13,780 bases of DNA from an uncultured Burkholderiaceae bacterium (lineage in GTDB: Bacteria; Pseudomonadota; Gammaproteobacteria; Burkholderiales; Burkholderiaceae_C). The translations under genes and the position numbers were made by a program. This document shows positions 1 through 7,460 of this stretch, one piece after another. The notes under the pieces were generated by a model that did not search any database, was not told the origin of the DNA, and saw only the letters and a program-made list of their open reading frames with translations. The DNA is taken from assembly GCA_938022295.1 (NCBI GenBank), contig CALIDR010000001.1, positions 1-13,780 of the forward strand. The letters run 5' to 3'. Within the stretch, counting starts at the first letter, position 1, and the number at the start of each line of letters is the position of its first letter.

Positions 1-890
1 ACCGCAAGAACGAGCGCGGCGACGTCGTCGCGACGACGATCTGGCTGCTGCTCGTGCGCGGTGACCACCAGCTCAACGAGGTCAAGGCCGGCAAGGTCGA
101 GGGGCTGAAGGGGGGCTTCCGCTTCGCCACCGTGCCCGAGATCGAGGACCACTTCGGCACCGAGCCGGGCTGCCTCGGGCCGATCGGCACCGTACGGCCG
201 GTCAAGGTCGTCGCCGACCGCACGGTGGCGCTGATGAGCGACTTCGTCTGCGGCGCCAACGAGGCCGACTTCCACTTCACCGGCGCCAACTGGGGCCGCG
301 ACCTGCCCGAGCCCGACCTCGTCGCCGACATCCGCAACGTCGTCGAGGGTGATCCGTCGCCCGACGGCAAGGGCACGCTCGCGATCCAGCGCGGCATCGA
401 GGTCGGCCACGTGTTCTACCTCGGCACCAAGTACAGCGCCGCGATGGGCGCGACCTACCTCGACGAGGCCGGCAAGCCGCAGCTGATGGAGATGGGCTGC
501 TACGGCATCGGCGTCACGCGCATCCTCGGCGCCGCGATCGAGCAGGGCCACGACGAGCGCGGCATCGTCTGGCCCGACGCGATCGCGCCGTTCACGGTGG
601 TGATCTGCCCGATCGGCTTCGACCGCAACGCCGGCGTGAAGGCCGCCGCCGAGCGGCTGCACGACGAGCTCGGCGCCGCCGGCGTCGACGTGATGCTCGA
701 CGACCGCGGCGAGCGCCCCGGCGCGATGTTCGCCGACTGGGAGCTGATCGGCGTGCCGCACCGCATCGTCGTCTCCGACCGCGGGCTGAAGGACGGCCAG
801 GTCGAGGTGCAGGGCCGGCGCGAGGCGCAGCCGACCAGGGTGCCGCTGGCCGAAGCGGCCGCGTTCGTGCGCGGCCGCATCCGCGCATGA
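1..890 (+). CDS. proS: Prolyl-tRNA synthetase, C-terminal part (5' end outside window)
   Basis: Class II aminoacyl-tRNA synthetase that charges tRNA-Pro with proline in the cytoplasm. The frame is open from position 3, giving about 295 residues of a protein usually near 575, so roughly the second half is seen. It starts inside the editing (INS) insertion, with the family peptide LLLVRGDHQLNEVKAGKV. It continues with MSDFVCGAN, VADIRNVVEGDPSPDG and RGIEVGHVFYLGTKYS of the catalytic core. Class II motif 3 (GCYGIGVTR) is near 498-521. From about 576 to the end lies the anticodon-binding domain, opening with IVWPDAIAPF and including LLDDRGERPGAMFAD-like and ELIGVPHRIVV-like segments. The resemblance to E. 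coli ProS as I recall it is close throughout. The TGA stop overlaps the ATG of the next gene (ATGA), suggesting translational coupling. Nothing looks broken; only the upstream half is missing because of the window edge. Confidence 0.97.
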   Translation, partial: RKNERGDVVATTIWLLLVRGDHQLNEVKAGKVEGLKGGFRFATVPEIEDHFGTEPGCLGPIGTVRPVKVVADRTVALMSDFVCGANEADFHFTGANWGRDLPEPDLVADIRNVVEGDPSPDGKGTLAIQRGIEVGHVFYLGTKYSAAMGATYLDEAGKPQLMEMGCYGIGVTRILGAAIEQGHDERGIVWPDAIAPFTVVICPIGFDRNAGVKAAAERLHDELGAAGVDVMLDDRGERPGAMFADWELIGVPHRIVVSDRGLKDGQVEVQGRREAQPTRVPLAEAAAFVRGRIRA

Positions 891-1552
891 GCCAGGTGGC
901 GACTCCGCGACCGGTCGCCGGCCTGCGGCGCCGGGAGTTGCTGACGGCCGCCCTCGGCGCGCCGTGGGTCGCGGCGCACGCCAACGCGCCGGACCGCATC
1001 CGCGGCGGCGGCCAGCTCGAAGAGCCGCTCGCCGACTCGGTGCGCTCGGCGCTGTCGGCGGCCGTCGCCGAAGCGGCGCCGCCGCGCGTCGAGTTCGACG
1101 ACATCGAGCGGCGTCTCGCCTACCTGCGCTGGCTCGGCGACACCAGCGCGCGGCTCGCGCGCCGCAAGCCCGACCTGAACGCGCGCGTCGACTTCCTCGA
1201 CACCGTCTGGTACGAGAGCCGCCGCGCCGGCCTCGAGACGGCGCTCGTGCTCGGCCTGATCCAGGTCGAGAGCGGGTTCCGCAAGTACGCGATCAGCCCC
1301 GTCGGGGCGCGCGGCTACATGCAGGTGATGCCGTTCTGGGCGCGGCTGATCGGCGACGGCGACGTGGGGCGCCTGTTCCATCTGCAGACCAACCTGCGCT
1401 TCGGCTGCGTGATCCTGCGCCACTACCTCGACCGCGAGCGCGGCGACCTGTTCCTCGCCCTCGGCCGCTACAACGGCAGCCGCGGCCGCGCCGAGTATCC
1501 GAACGCCGTCTTCGCTGCCCGCCGGCAGTGGATGCACGGCGCGCTCGCCTGA
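887..1552 (+). CDS. Soluble lytic murein transglycosylase (SLT family), exported
   Basis: A 221-residue protein with a C-terminal SLT (goose-lysozyme-like) domain at about residues 100-215, expected to cleave peptidoglycan glycan strands in the periplasm. The family signature is visible as GLIQVESGFRKYAISPVGARG, with E128 of QVESGF the predicted catalytic acid, followed by GYMQVMPFW and, near residue 193, ALGRYNGSRGR, the usual AYNAG-type motif. The N-terminus has RRRELL (residues 14-19), then a weakly hydrophobic stretch and an AHANA cleavage-like site near residue 34. This resembles a twin-arginine signal more than a Sec one. Residues 35-95 are a low-complexity linker. The ATG at 887 overlaps the proS stop by 4 nt, so the pair is probably co-transcribed. 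I recognise the family but not a specific mlt subtype. A start further downstream is possible but would lose the signal peptide. Confidence 0.93.
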   Translation: MSQVATPRPVAGLRRRELLTAALGAPWVAAHANAPDRIRGGGQLEEPLADSVRSALSAAVAEAAPPRVEFDDIERRLAYLRWLGDTSARLARRKPDLNARVDFLDTVWYESRRAGLETALVLGLIQVESGFRKYAISPVGARGYMQVMPFWARLIGDGDVGRLFHLQTNLRFGCVILRHYLDRERGDLFLALGRYNGSRGRAEYPNAVFAARRQWMHGALA

Positions 1553-1560
1553 GCGCGCCG
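1537..1560. terminator. Perfect 10-bp hairpin across the transglycosylase stop codon
   Basis: CGGCGCGCTC (1537-1546) pairs perfectly with GAGCGCGCCG (1551-1560) around a 4-nt GCCT loop. The TGA stop (1550-1552) lies in the loop/3' arm. It sits between convergent genes, so it can act on both strands. No T-run follows on either side, so classic intrinsic termination is not shown; pausing or rho-assisted termination and mRNA 3'-end protection are alternatives. A second, weaker stem (CGTC 1564-1567 with GACG 1579-1582) lies next to it. Confidence 0.5.
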
Positions 1561-1592
1561 GCGCGTCCTTCCTCCGAAGACGCGGGGCCGCC

Positions 1593-1910
1593 TCAGGCGG
1601 CCTTGCCGAGCATCTGCTGCAGTTCGCCGCTCTGGTACATCTCCATCATGATGTCCGAGCCGCCGACGAACTGGCCGTCGACGTAGAGCTGCGGGATCGT
1701 CGGCCAGTTGGCGTATTCCTTGATGCCCTGGCGCACCGCCTCGTCCTCGAGCACGTTCACCGTCGTCAGTTCGTCGACGCCGCAGGCCTTGAGGATCTGC
1801 ACCGCGCGGCCCGAGAAGCCGCACATCGGGAACTGGGCGGTGCCCTTCATGAAGAGCACGACGCGGTGCGTCTTGACGAGCTGGTCGATGCGTTGCTGGA
1901 CGTCGTTCAT
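1593..1910 (-). CDS. grxD: Monothiol glutaredoxin (Grx4/GrxD type)
   Basis: A 105-residue monothiol glutaredoxin with the CGFS active site at residues 30-33. This family binds a glutathione-ligated [2Fe-2S] cluster and works in iron-sulfur cluster trafficking and iron homeostasis in the cytosol. Other family marks are VVLFMKGT, the glutathione-contacting WPTIPQLYVDGQFVGG, and the terminal GSDIMMEMYQSGEL. I chose the ATG whose first base is 1910, giving MNDVQQRIDQLV and the usual length of 105-115. The frame extends upstream to 2009, but that translation (SLQFAALHRLSHPP before the Met) is not family-like. No strong Shine-Dalgarno sequence precedes this ATG. On the minus strand TACAGT (1943-1948) is a possible -10 about 33 nt upstream, but I see no good -35. 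The gene converges with the transglycosylase and diverges from the lepA cluster. Confidence 0.96.
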   Translation of the reverse strand: MNDVQQRIDQLVKTHRVVLFMKGTAQFPMCGFSGRAVQILKACGVDELTTVNVLEDEAVRQGIKEYANWPTIPQLYVDGQFVGGSDIMMEMYQSGELQQMLGKAA

Positions 1911-2100
1911 GGGCGGATGGGAGAGCCGATGCAATGCCGCGAACTGTAGCGAATCGCCGCCGCGTTGCGGCCGCGCCGCCACCGATGGCCCTGGCCGCGC
2001 CGCTGGCACGTCCGCGGCGGCACGCCGGCACCGCCTGCAACCCGAGTGCCTTGGGGGGTCTTTTCACCTGGCAAGAAGGGGGTGCCGTTCGAGGGCCTGC

Positions 2101-2141
2101 CGGACGACGTCCGCCGGATCCTTGCGGACGCTAGTGTCCGC
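2101..2141. promoter_or_regulatory. Inverted-repeat cluster, candidate operator or RNA switch
   Basis: GCGGAC (2124-2129) and GTCCGC (2136-2141) form an 18-bp palindrome centred on CTAG, GCGGACGCTAGTGTCCGC, with 16 of 18 positions symmetric. A second near-palindrome CGGACGACGTCCG lies at 2101-2113. The GTCCGC at 2109-2114 can also pair with GCGGAC at 2124-2129, so one half-site has two possible partners. On DNA this looks like a binding site for a dimeric repressor (TetR-type sites are often like this). As RNA it would give mutually exclusive hairpins. No regulator gene is next to it. Confidence 0.35.
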
Positions 2142-2181
2142 TCGCTGACTTGGGTGTCGCGGGCCGATTGGCAACGGCCAC

Positions 2182-2191
2182 GGCTACAATG
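2182..2191 (+). promoter_or_regulatory. Candidate promoter -10 element P1 (TACAAT)
   Basis: TACAAT at 2185-2190 matches the sigma-70 -10 consensus at five of six positions, within the 10-mer GGCTACAATG that recurs 182 bp downstream. No good -35 lies at 16-18 bp. A TTGGCA is present at 2168-2173 but only 11 bp away, too close for a standard promoter. If active, transcription would start near 2197 and run through the stem-loops and P2 towards the terminator at 2409-2444. Confidence 0.3.
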
Positions 2192-2363
2192 TGGGGCCTC
2201 GCAAGCCGATTTCAGGCGCTGCATCGGTGCCCGCAACAGGTGCGGGCACTCACACCACAACGCTCGTACCAGGCTGTGGACAAGATGTGGATGGATTCGC
2301 CTGTTGGCGACCTGCAACGGCCGGAAAACGAGCACTGGCGCGGCTTCCGGCGGGGGGCCTTCT

Positions 2364-2373
2364 GGCTACAATG
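2364..2373 (+). promoter_or_regulatory. Candidate promoter -10 element P2 (TACAAT)
   Basis: TACAAT at 2367-2372 in the repeated 10-mer GGCTACAATG. The only -35 candidate is TTCCGG (2345-2350) with a 16-bp spacer, which matches poorly. Degenerate -35 boxes are common in GC-rich betaproteobacteria. The predicted start about 7 nt downstream (near 2379) falls at the first base of a hairpin, and the transcript would end at the terminator about 66 nt later. That spatial fit is the main argument for it. Confidence 0.42.
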
Positions 2374-2378
2374 GAAGC

Positions 2379-2444
2379 CCAACAAGCAGTTGCCATACGT
2401 TTTGTTGGAAGGCGCGTCACCGTTTCGGCGCGCCTTATTTTTTT
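2379..2444 (+). ncRNA. Putative small RNA of about 66 nt (or lepA leader/attenuator)
   Basis: The stretch from the predicted P2 start to the end of a T-run folds into two hairpins. Hairpin 1 pairs CCAACAA (2379-2385) with TTGTTGG (2402-2408), 7 perfect pairs plus a possible G-T pair, leaving a 14-nt loop (2387-2400, CAGTTGCCATACGT) free. Hairpin 2 starts at the very next base and is the terminator. Promoter, single-stranded loop, terminator and U tail are the layout of a trans-acting small RNA. The loop is complementary to ATGGCAACTG, which resembles a translation start region, so pairing with target mRNAs is conceivable but unproven. I do not recognise the sequence as a named RNA family; 6S, 4.5S, tmRNA and RNase P features are absent. 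The alternative is a terminated leader controlling readthrough into lepA 94 nt further on. Confidence 0.5.
2409..2444 (+). terminator. Rho-independent terminator
   Basis: AAGGCGCG (2409-2416) pairs perfectly with CGCGCCTT (2429-2436). Inside, CCG (2420-2422) can pair with CGG (2426-2428) around a TTT loop after a 3-nt bulge. An A and seven consecutive T residues follow (2438-2444), the longest T-run noticed in the window. It lies upstream of lepA and downstream of no protein gene, so it must end a non-coding transcript or attenuate lepA. Confidence 0.87.
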
Positions 2445-2538
2445 GTCCGGGCCGCGGGCACTCGGGCCTGATGACGGCCTGTCGTGCACGCGCACCGCGG
2501 CGTCGCCGCCTTGAAGTCCGGCGCCCGTAGCGATCACC

Positions 2539-4346
<1,808 letters not shown>

Positions 4347-4347
<1 letters not shown>

Positions 4348-5312
4348 TGAGTTCCCTGACGGCGGTTCTGTACGGCGCGCTGATCGTCTACCTGGGCGGC
4401 TGGTTCATGGGGTACTGGATGGGCAACTTCGCGTTGCTCCTGTTCGTGCTGTCGGCCGTCACGTTCGCCTACTGGATCGCCGAGAAGGTCTACTTCCGCC
4501 CGGCCCGCGTGGCCGCCGCGGCGCGGCTCGAGCAACTCGACCGCGACCGCCGCGCCGAACTGCAGCGGCTCGGGATCGACAAGGTCGACGGCGACGTCGC
4601 CGAGGCCAAGCGCCGCGTGCTCGCGCAGCCCTGGTGGCTCGACTGGACGGCGGGCCTGTTCCCCGTCATCGTCGCCGTGTTCCTGTTGCGCTCGTTCCTG
4701 TTCGAGCCGTTCAAGATCCCGTCCGGCTCGATGATCCCGACGCTGCTGATCGGCGACCTGATCCTGGTCAACAAGTACCACTACGGGATCCGCCTGCCGG
4801 TCGTCAATCGCAAGCTGATCGAGAACCATCCGGTGGCGCGCGGCGACGTGATCGTGTTCCGCTACCCGGTCGACCCGCGCGTGGACTACATCAAGCGCGT
4901 GGCCGGCCTGCCCGGCGACGAGGTGGCCTACCTGAACAAGCGGCTCGTGATCAACGGCCAGGAGGTGCCGACGACGCCGCTGCCCGACTACTACGACGAC
5001 GAGACGCTGCGCTACCTGCAGCAGTTCTCGGAGCGGCTCGGCGAGGTCGAGCACCGCATCCTCGTCGACCGCGACCGCCCCGGGTTCATCCCCGGCGTGC
5101 ACGCGTTCCCGCACCGCGACGCCTGCACCTACAGCGCCGAGGGCGTCGTGTGCAAGGTGCCGCCGGGTCACTACTTCATGCTCGGCGACAACCGTGACAA
5201 TTCTCAGGATTCGCGCTACTGGGGCTTCGTGCCGGACGAGAACATCGTCGGCAAGGCCTTCTTCGTGTGGATGAATTTCGGTAACCTCGGCCGCATCGGG
5301 CGTTTCCACTGA
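4347..5312 (+). CDS. lepB: Signal peptidase I
   Basis: A 321-residue membrane serine protease that removes signal peptides from exported proteins on the periplasmic face. The Ser/Lys dyad is present: S128 in PSGSMIPTLL and K183 in DYIKRVAGLPGD. The late family box GDNRDNSQDSRYWGFVP is at 280-296. Hydrophobic segments are at about 5-22, 27-45 and 103-118. The last leads directly into the catalytic domain, and a charged loop (50-97, rich in R, E and D) separates the second and third. E. coli LepB has two such segments, so this one appears to have three and a cytoplasmic N-terminus. The ATG at 4347 shares its A with the lepA stop, and the long frame upstream is only the shadow of lepA. Linkage lepA-lepB is widely conserved. 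Confidence 0.97.
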
Positions 5313-5329
5313 GCGCAGGAGCACGCAGC

Positions 5330-5692
5330 ATGCAGCAACGACGGCGGTCGACGCAGCGGGGTGTCACGCTGATGGGTCTGCTGGCCTGGGCCGTCGTCGT
5401 CGGCTTCGTCGCGCTGATCGCGCTCAAGGTCTTCCCCACCGTCAACGAGTACCTGACGATCCAGCGCGCGGTCAACAAGATCGCGACCGAGGGCGGCACC
5501 ACGGTGGCCGAGATCCGCGCCGCGTTCGAGCGGCAGAAGGAGATCGAGTACTCGATCACGTCGATCAGCGGCAAGGACCTCGACATCACGAAGGAGAACG
5601 ACAAGGTCGTGATCCGCTTCGCCTACGACAAGGAGATCGAGCTGATCGCCCCGGTGTACCTGCTGATCAAGTACCAGGGCCGCTCGCGCTGA
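5330..5692 (+). CDS. DUF4845 family membrane protein
   Basis: A 120-residue protein of unknown function. Its place between lepB and rnc, its length and its layout match the DUF4845 family seen at this locus in beta- and gammaproteobacteria. The N-terminus is basic (MQQRRRSTQRG), followed by one hydrophobic segment at about 12-34. The rest is a small soluble domain, predicted to face the periplasm, with alternating polar and hydrophobic residues (DKVVIRFAYDKEIELIAPVYLLIKY). The start region GVTLMGLLAW resembles a type IV pilin-like N-terminus (GxTLxxLL), but the E5 residue of true pilins is absent, so I do not call it a pilin. A good AGGAG (5317-5321) lies 8 nt before the ATG, the clearest ribosome binding site of the cluster. 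It starts 17 nt after lepB and ends 5 nt before rnc. A role linked to LepB or membrane quality control would be guesswork. Confidence 0.88.
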   Translation: MQQRRRSTQRGVTLMGLLAWAVVVGFVALIALKVFPTVNEYLTIQRAVNKIATEGGTTVAEIRAAFERQKEIEYSITSISGKDLDITKENDKVVIRFAYDKEIELIAPVYLLIKYQGRSR

Positions 5693-5697
5693 CGGCG

Positions 5698-6414
5698 ATG
5701 GACCCGCGCGCCGATGCCCGCCTCGACGCGCTGCAGCAGCGGCTCGGCTACCGGTTCGCGCAGCAGCGGCTGCTGCAGCGCGCGCTGACGCACCGCAGCT
5801 TCGGCGCCGACCACAACGAGCGGCTCGAGTTCCTCGGCGACGCCGTGCTCAGCGCCGCCGTCTCGGCGATGCTGTTCGAGCGCTTCGCCGATTCCGCCGA
5901 GGGCGACCTCACCCGCGTGCGCGCGCACCTGGTGCGCGAGGACAGCCTGCACCGCGTCGCGCTCGCGCTCGGCCTGCCCGAGGTGCTGCGCCTGTCCGAA
6001 GGCGAGGCGCGCGGCGGCGGCGCGATGCGGCCGTCGATCCTCGCCGACGCGCTCGAGGCGGTGATCGGCGCGGTGTTCGTCGACGGCGGCTTCGAGCCGG
6101 CGCAGGCGCTGGTGCGGCGCCTGTTCGGCGACGTGATCGCGACGACCGAGGCCGACAGCTGGAGCAAGGACGCCAAGACCGAGCTGCAGGAGTGGCTGCA
6201 GGCGCGCAAGCTGCCGGTGCCGTCGTACACGATCGTCGCCACCCGCGGCCAGGCGCACGCGCAGACGTTCCACGTCGAGTGCGCGGTCGCCGCGCTCGGC
6301 GTCGTCGAGCGGGGCGAAGGGCGTTCGCGCCGCGCGGCCGAGCAGGAAGCCGCGCGCCGCCTGCTCGCCACGCTGAAGGCGAGCGACCGGCCGGGCGGGC
6401 CGCTGCGAAGTTGA
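5698..6414 (+). CDS. rnc: Ribonuclease III
   Basis: A 238-residue double-strand-specific endoribonuclease that processes rRNA precursors and structured mRNAs. The catalytic domain carries NERLEFLGDAVL (40-51), with E41, E44 and D48, and LADALEAVIGAVFVDGG with D117 and E120. These match the metal-binding residues E38, E41, D45, D114 and E117 of the E. coli enzyme. The double-stranded RNA binding domain starts near residue 160 (AKTELQEWLQ) and ends with the SRRAAEQEAARRLL helix. The ATG is 5 nt after the DUF4845 stop; no strong Shine-Dalgarno sequence is seen, so reinitiation is likely. The short C-terminal tail (KASDRPGGPLRS) is not family-specific. The gene is followed by era, the usual rnc-era pairing. 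In E. coli RNase III cleaves its own leader; no such target is evident here. Confidence 0.97.
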   Translation: MDPRADARLDALQQRLGYRFAQQRLLQRALTHRSFGADHNERLEFLGDAVLSAAVSAMLFERFADSAEGDLTRVRAHLVREDSLHRVALALGLPEVLRLSEGEARGGGAMRPSILADALEAVIGAVFVDGGFEPAQALVRRLFGDVIATTEADSWSKDAKTELQEWLQARKLPVPSYTIVATRGQAHAQTFHVECAVAALGVVERGEGRSRRAAEQEAARRLLATLKASDRPGGPLRS

Positions 6415-6478
6415 ACCCCCGCACGCCCTCGCGGTCGCTGCAGTGGCCCCGTGCCGCGGTGCGGCAAAGCCTGCGCCG

Positions 6479-7453
6479 ATGACCGCGGTCGAGCCGCCGG
6501 CCGGCGTCGCGCGCCCGCACTGCGGGCTGGTGGCGATCGTGGGCCGGCCCAACGTCGGCAAGTCGACGCTGCTCAACGCGCTCGTCGGCCAGAAGATCAG
6601 CATCACGTCGCGCAAGGCGCAGACGACGCGCCACCGCATCGTCGGCGTGCGCACGGTCGGCGACGCGCAGTTCGTGTTCGTCGACACGCCGGGCTTCCAG
6701 ACGCGCGAGCTCGGGCGCGGCCGCGCGGCGCTGAACCGCACGCTCAACCGCACCGTCGTCGCGTCGCTAGCCGACGTCGACGTCGTGCTGTTCGTCGTCG
6801 AGGCCGGCCGCTTCGGGCTCGACGACGCCAAGGTGCTCGCGCTGCTGCCGCCCGACAAGCCGGTGCTGCTGGTGGCCAACAAGCTCGACGCCGTGCACCG
6901 CCGCGAGGAGATGCTGCCCTGGCTCAAGAGCATGGCCGAGCGGCGCGACTTCGCCGAGTACGTTCCGCTGTCGGCCAAGAAGCCGGCCGACGTGCAGCGG
7001 CTGCTCGAGATCGTGCGGCCGTACCTGCCCGAGCAGCCGTGGCTGTACGACGCCGACGCGCTGACCGACCGCAGCGAGCGGTTCCTCGCCGGCGAGATCG
7101 TGCGCGAGAAGCTGTTCCGGCTCACCGGCGACGAGCTGCCCTACACCTCGACCGTCGTCGTCGACAGGTTCGAGGAGGTCGACGAGCCCGACGCCGGTGC
7201 GGCCGCTTCGGGGCCCCACGCGCACCCGCGCGGCCCCCTGCGCCGCATCGCGGCGACGATCGTCGTCGAGCGCGAAGCGCACAAGGCGATCGTGATCGGC
7301 GAGCACGGCGAGCGCATCAAGCGCATCGGCAGCGAGGCGCGGCTCGAGCTCGAGCGGCTGCTCGGCGCCAAGGTCTTCCTCGAGCTGTGGGTCAAGGTGC
7401 GCTCGGGCTGGGCCGACAGCGAGGAACACCTGCGCAGCTACGGCTACGAGTGA
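6479..7453 (+). CDS. era: GTPase Era, 16S rRNA/30S assembly factor
   Basis: A 324-residue GTPase that binds the 3' end of 16S rRNA and helps mature the 30S subunit. G motifs: GRPNVGKST (22-30), DTPG (69-72), NKLD (134-137) and SAK (165-167). The C-terminal KH domain has the GEHG turn of VIGEHGERIKRIG and ends in ELWVKVRSGWADSEEHLRSYGYE, typical of Era. I chose ATG 6479 (MTAVEPPAG); a GTG at 6443 would add 12 residues of arginine- and alanine-rich sequence unlike the family. The protein is longer than E. coli Era (301), mainly through the N-terminus and an insertion of about 15 residues (near 235-255, DEPDAGAAASGPHAHPRGPL) at the start of the KH domain. The DNA of the insertion is a GC-rich imperfect palindrome (7210-7237). 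The 64-nt gap after rnc contains a small hairpin (6452-6466). Confidence 0.96.
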   Translation: MTAVEPPAGVARPHCGLVAIVGRPNVGKSTLLNALVGQKISITSRKAQTTRHRIVGVRTVGDAQFVFVDTPGFQTRELGRGRAALNRTLNRTVVASLADVDVVLFVVEAGRFGLDDAKVLALLPPDKPVLLVANKLDAVHRREEMLPWLKSMAERRDFAEYVPLSAKKPADVQRLLEIVRPYLPEQPWLYDADALTDRSERFLAGEIVREKLFRLTGDELPYTSTVVVDRFEEVDEPDAGAAASGPHAHPRGPLRRIAATIVVEREAHKAIVIGEHGERIKRIGSEARLELERLLGAKVFLELWVKVRSGWADSEEHLRSYGYE

Positions 7454-7460
7454 GCGCGGC

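Larger units (their letters stand above)
1911..2538. other. 628-bp gene-free region between divergent grxD and lepA
   Basis: No convincing protein gene is seen here. Open frames exist on both strands but have poor composition for proteins after short stretches. The region holds, in order: a GC-rich stretch (1950-2040) that may include the grxD promoter; a cluster of inverted repeats (2101-2141); a promoter-like GGCTACAATG (2182-2191); several possible stem-loops (2206-2351); a second GGCTACAATG (2364-2373); and a two-hairpin segment ending in a clear terminator (2379-2444). The last 94 bases before lepA (2445-2538) contain nothing I can identify. By eye the part from about 2250 to 2450 is less GC-rich than the flanking genes. 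Confidence 0.7.

Noticed and set aside
2275..2294. Two DnaA-box-like sites (TGTGGACAA and TGTGGATGG, 11 bp apart)
   Set aside because: One has a single mismatch to the consensus and the other more; two imperfect sites without an AT-rich element or dnaA/parAB context do not support an origin or DnaA regulation.
2082..2471. GTG-started frame with a protein-like opening (VPFEGLPDDVRRILADASVRS)
   Set aside because: Only about 30 residues look coding; the rest is cysteine-, arginine- and histidine-rich and runs through the terminator. It may be a gene remnant, but one short stretch is not enough to call it.
2150..2530. 126-codon plus-strand frame between grxD and lepA
   Set aside because: It contains the promoter-like box and the terminator, has no recognised motif or ribosome binding site, and its composition is not protein-like.
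5330..5440. Type IV pilin-like N-terminus in the DUF4845 protein (GVTLMGLLAW)
   Set aside because: The fifth-position glutamate of prepilins is absent and the locus matches the known DUF4845 position, so a pilin call is not supported.
6443..6478. Upstream GTG start for era, and a 6-bp hairpin TGCCGC/GCGGCA at 6452-6466
   Set aside because: The added residues are not Era-like. A 6-bp stem is common by chance at this GC content and too short to be a convincing RNase III target.
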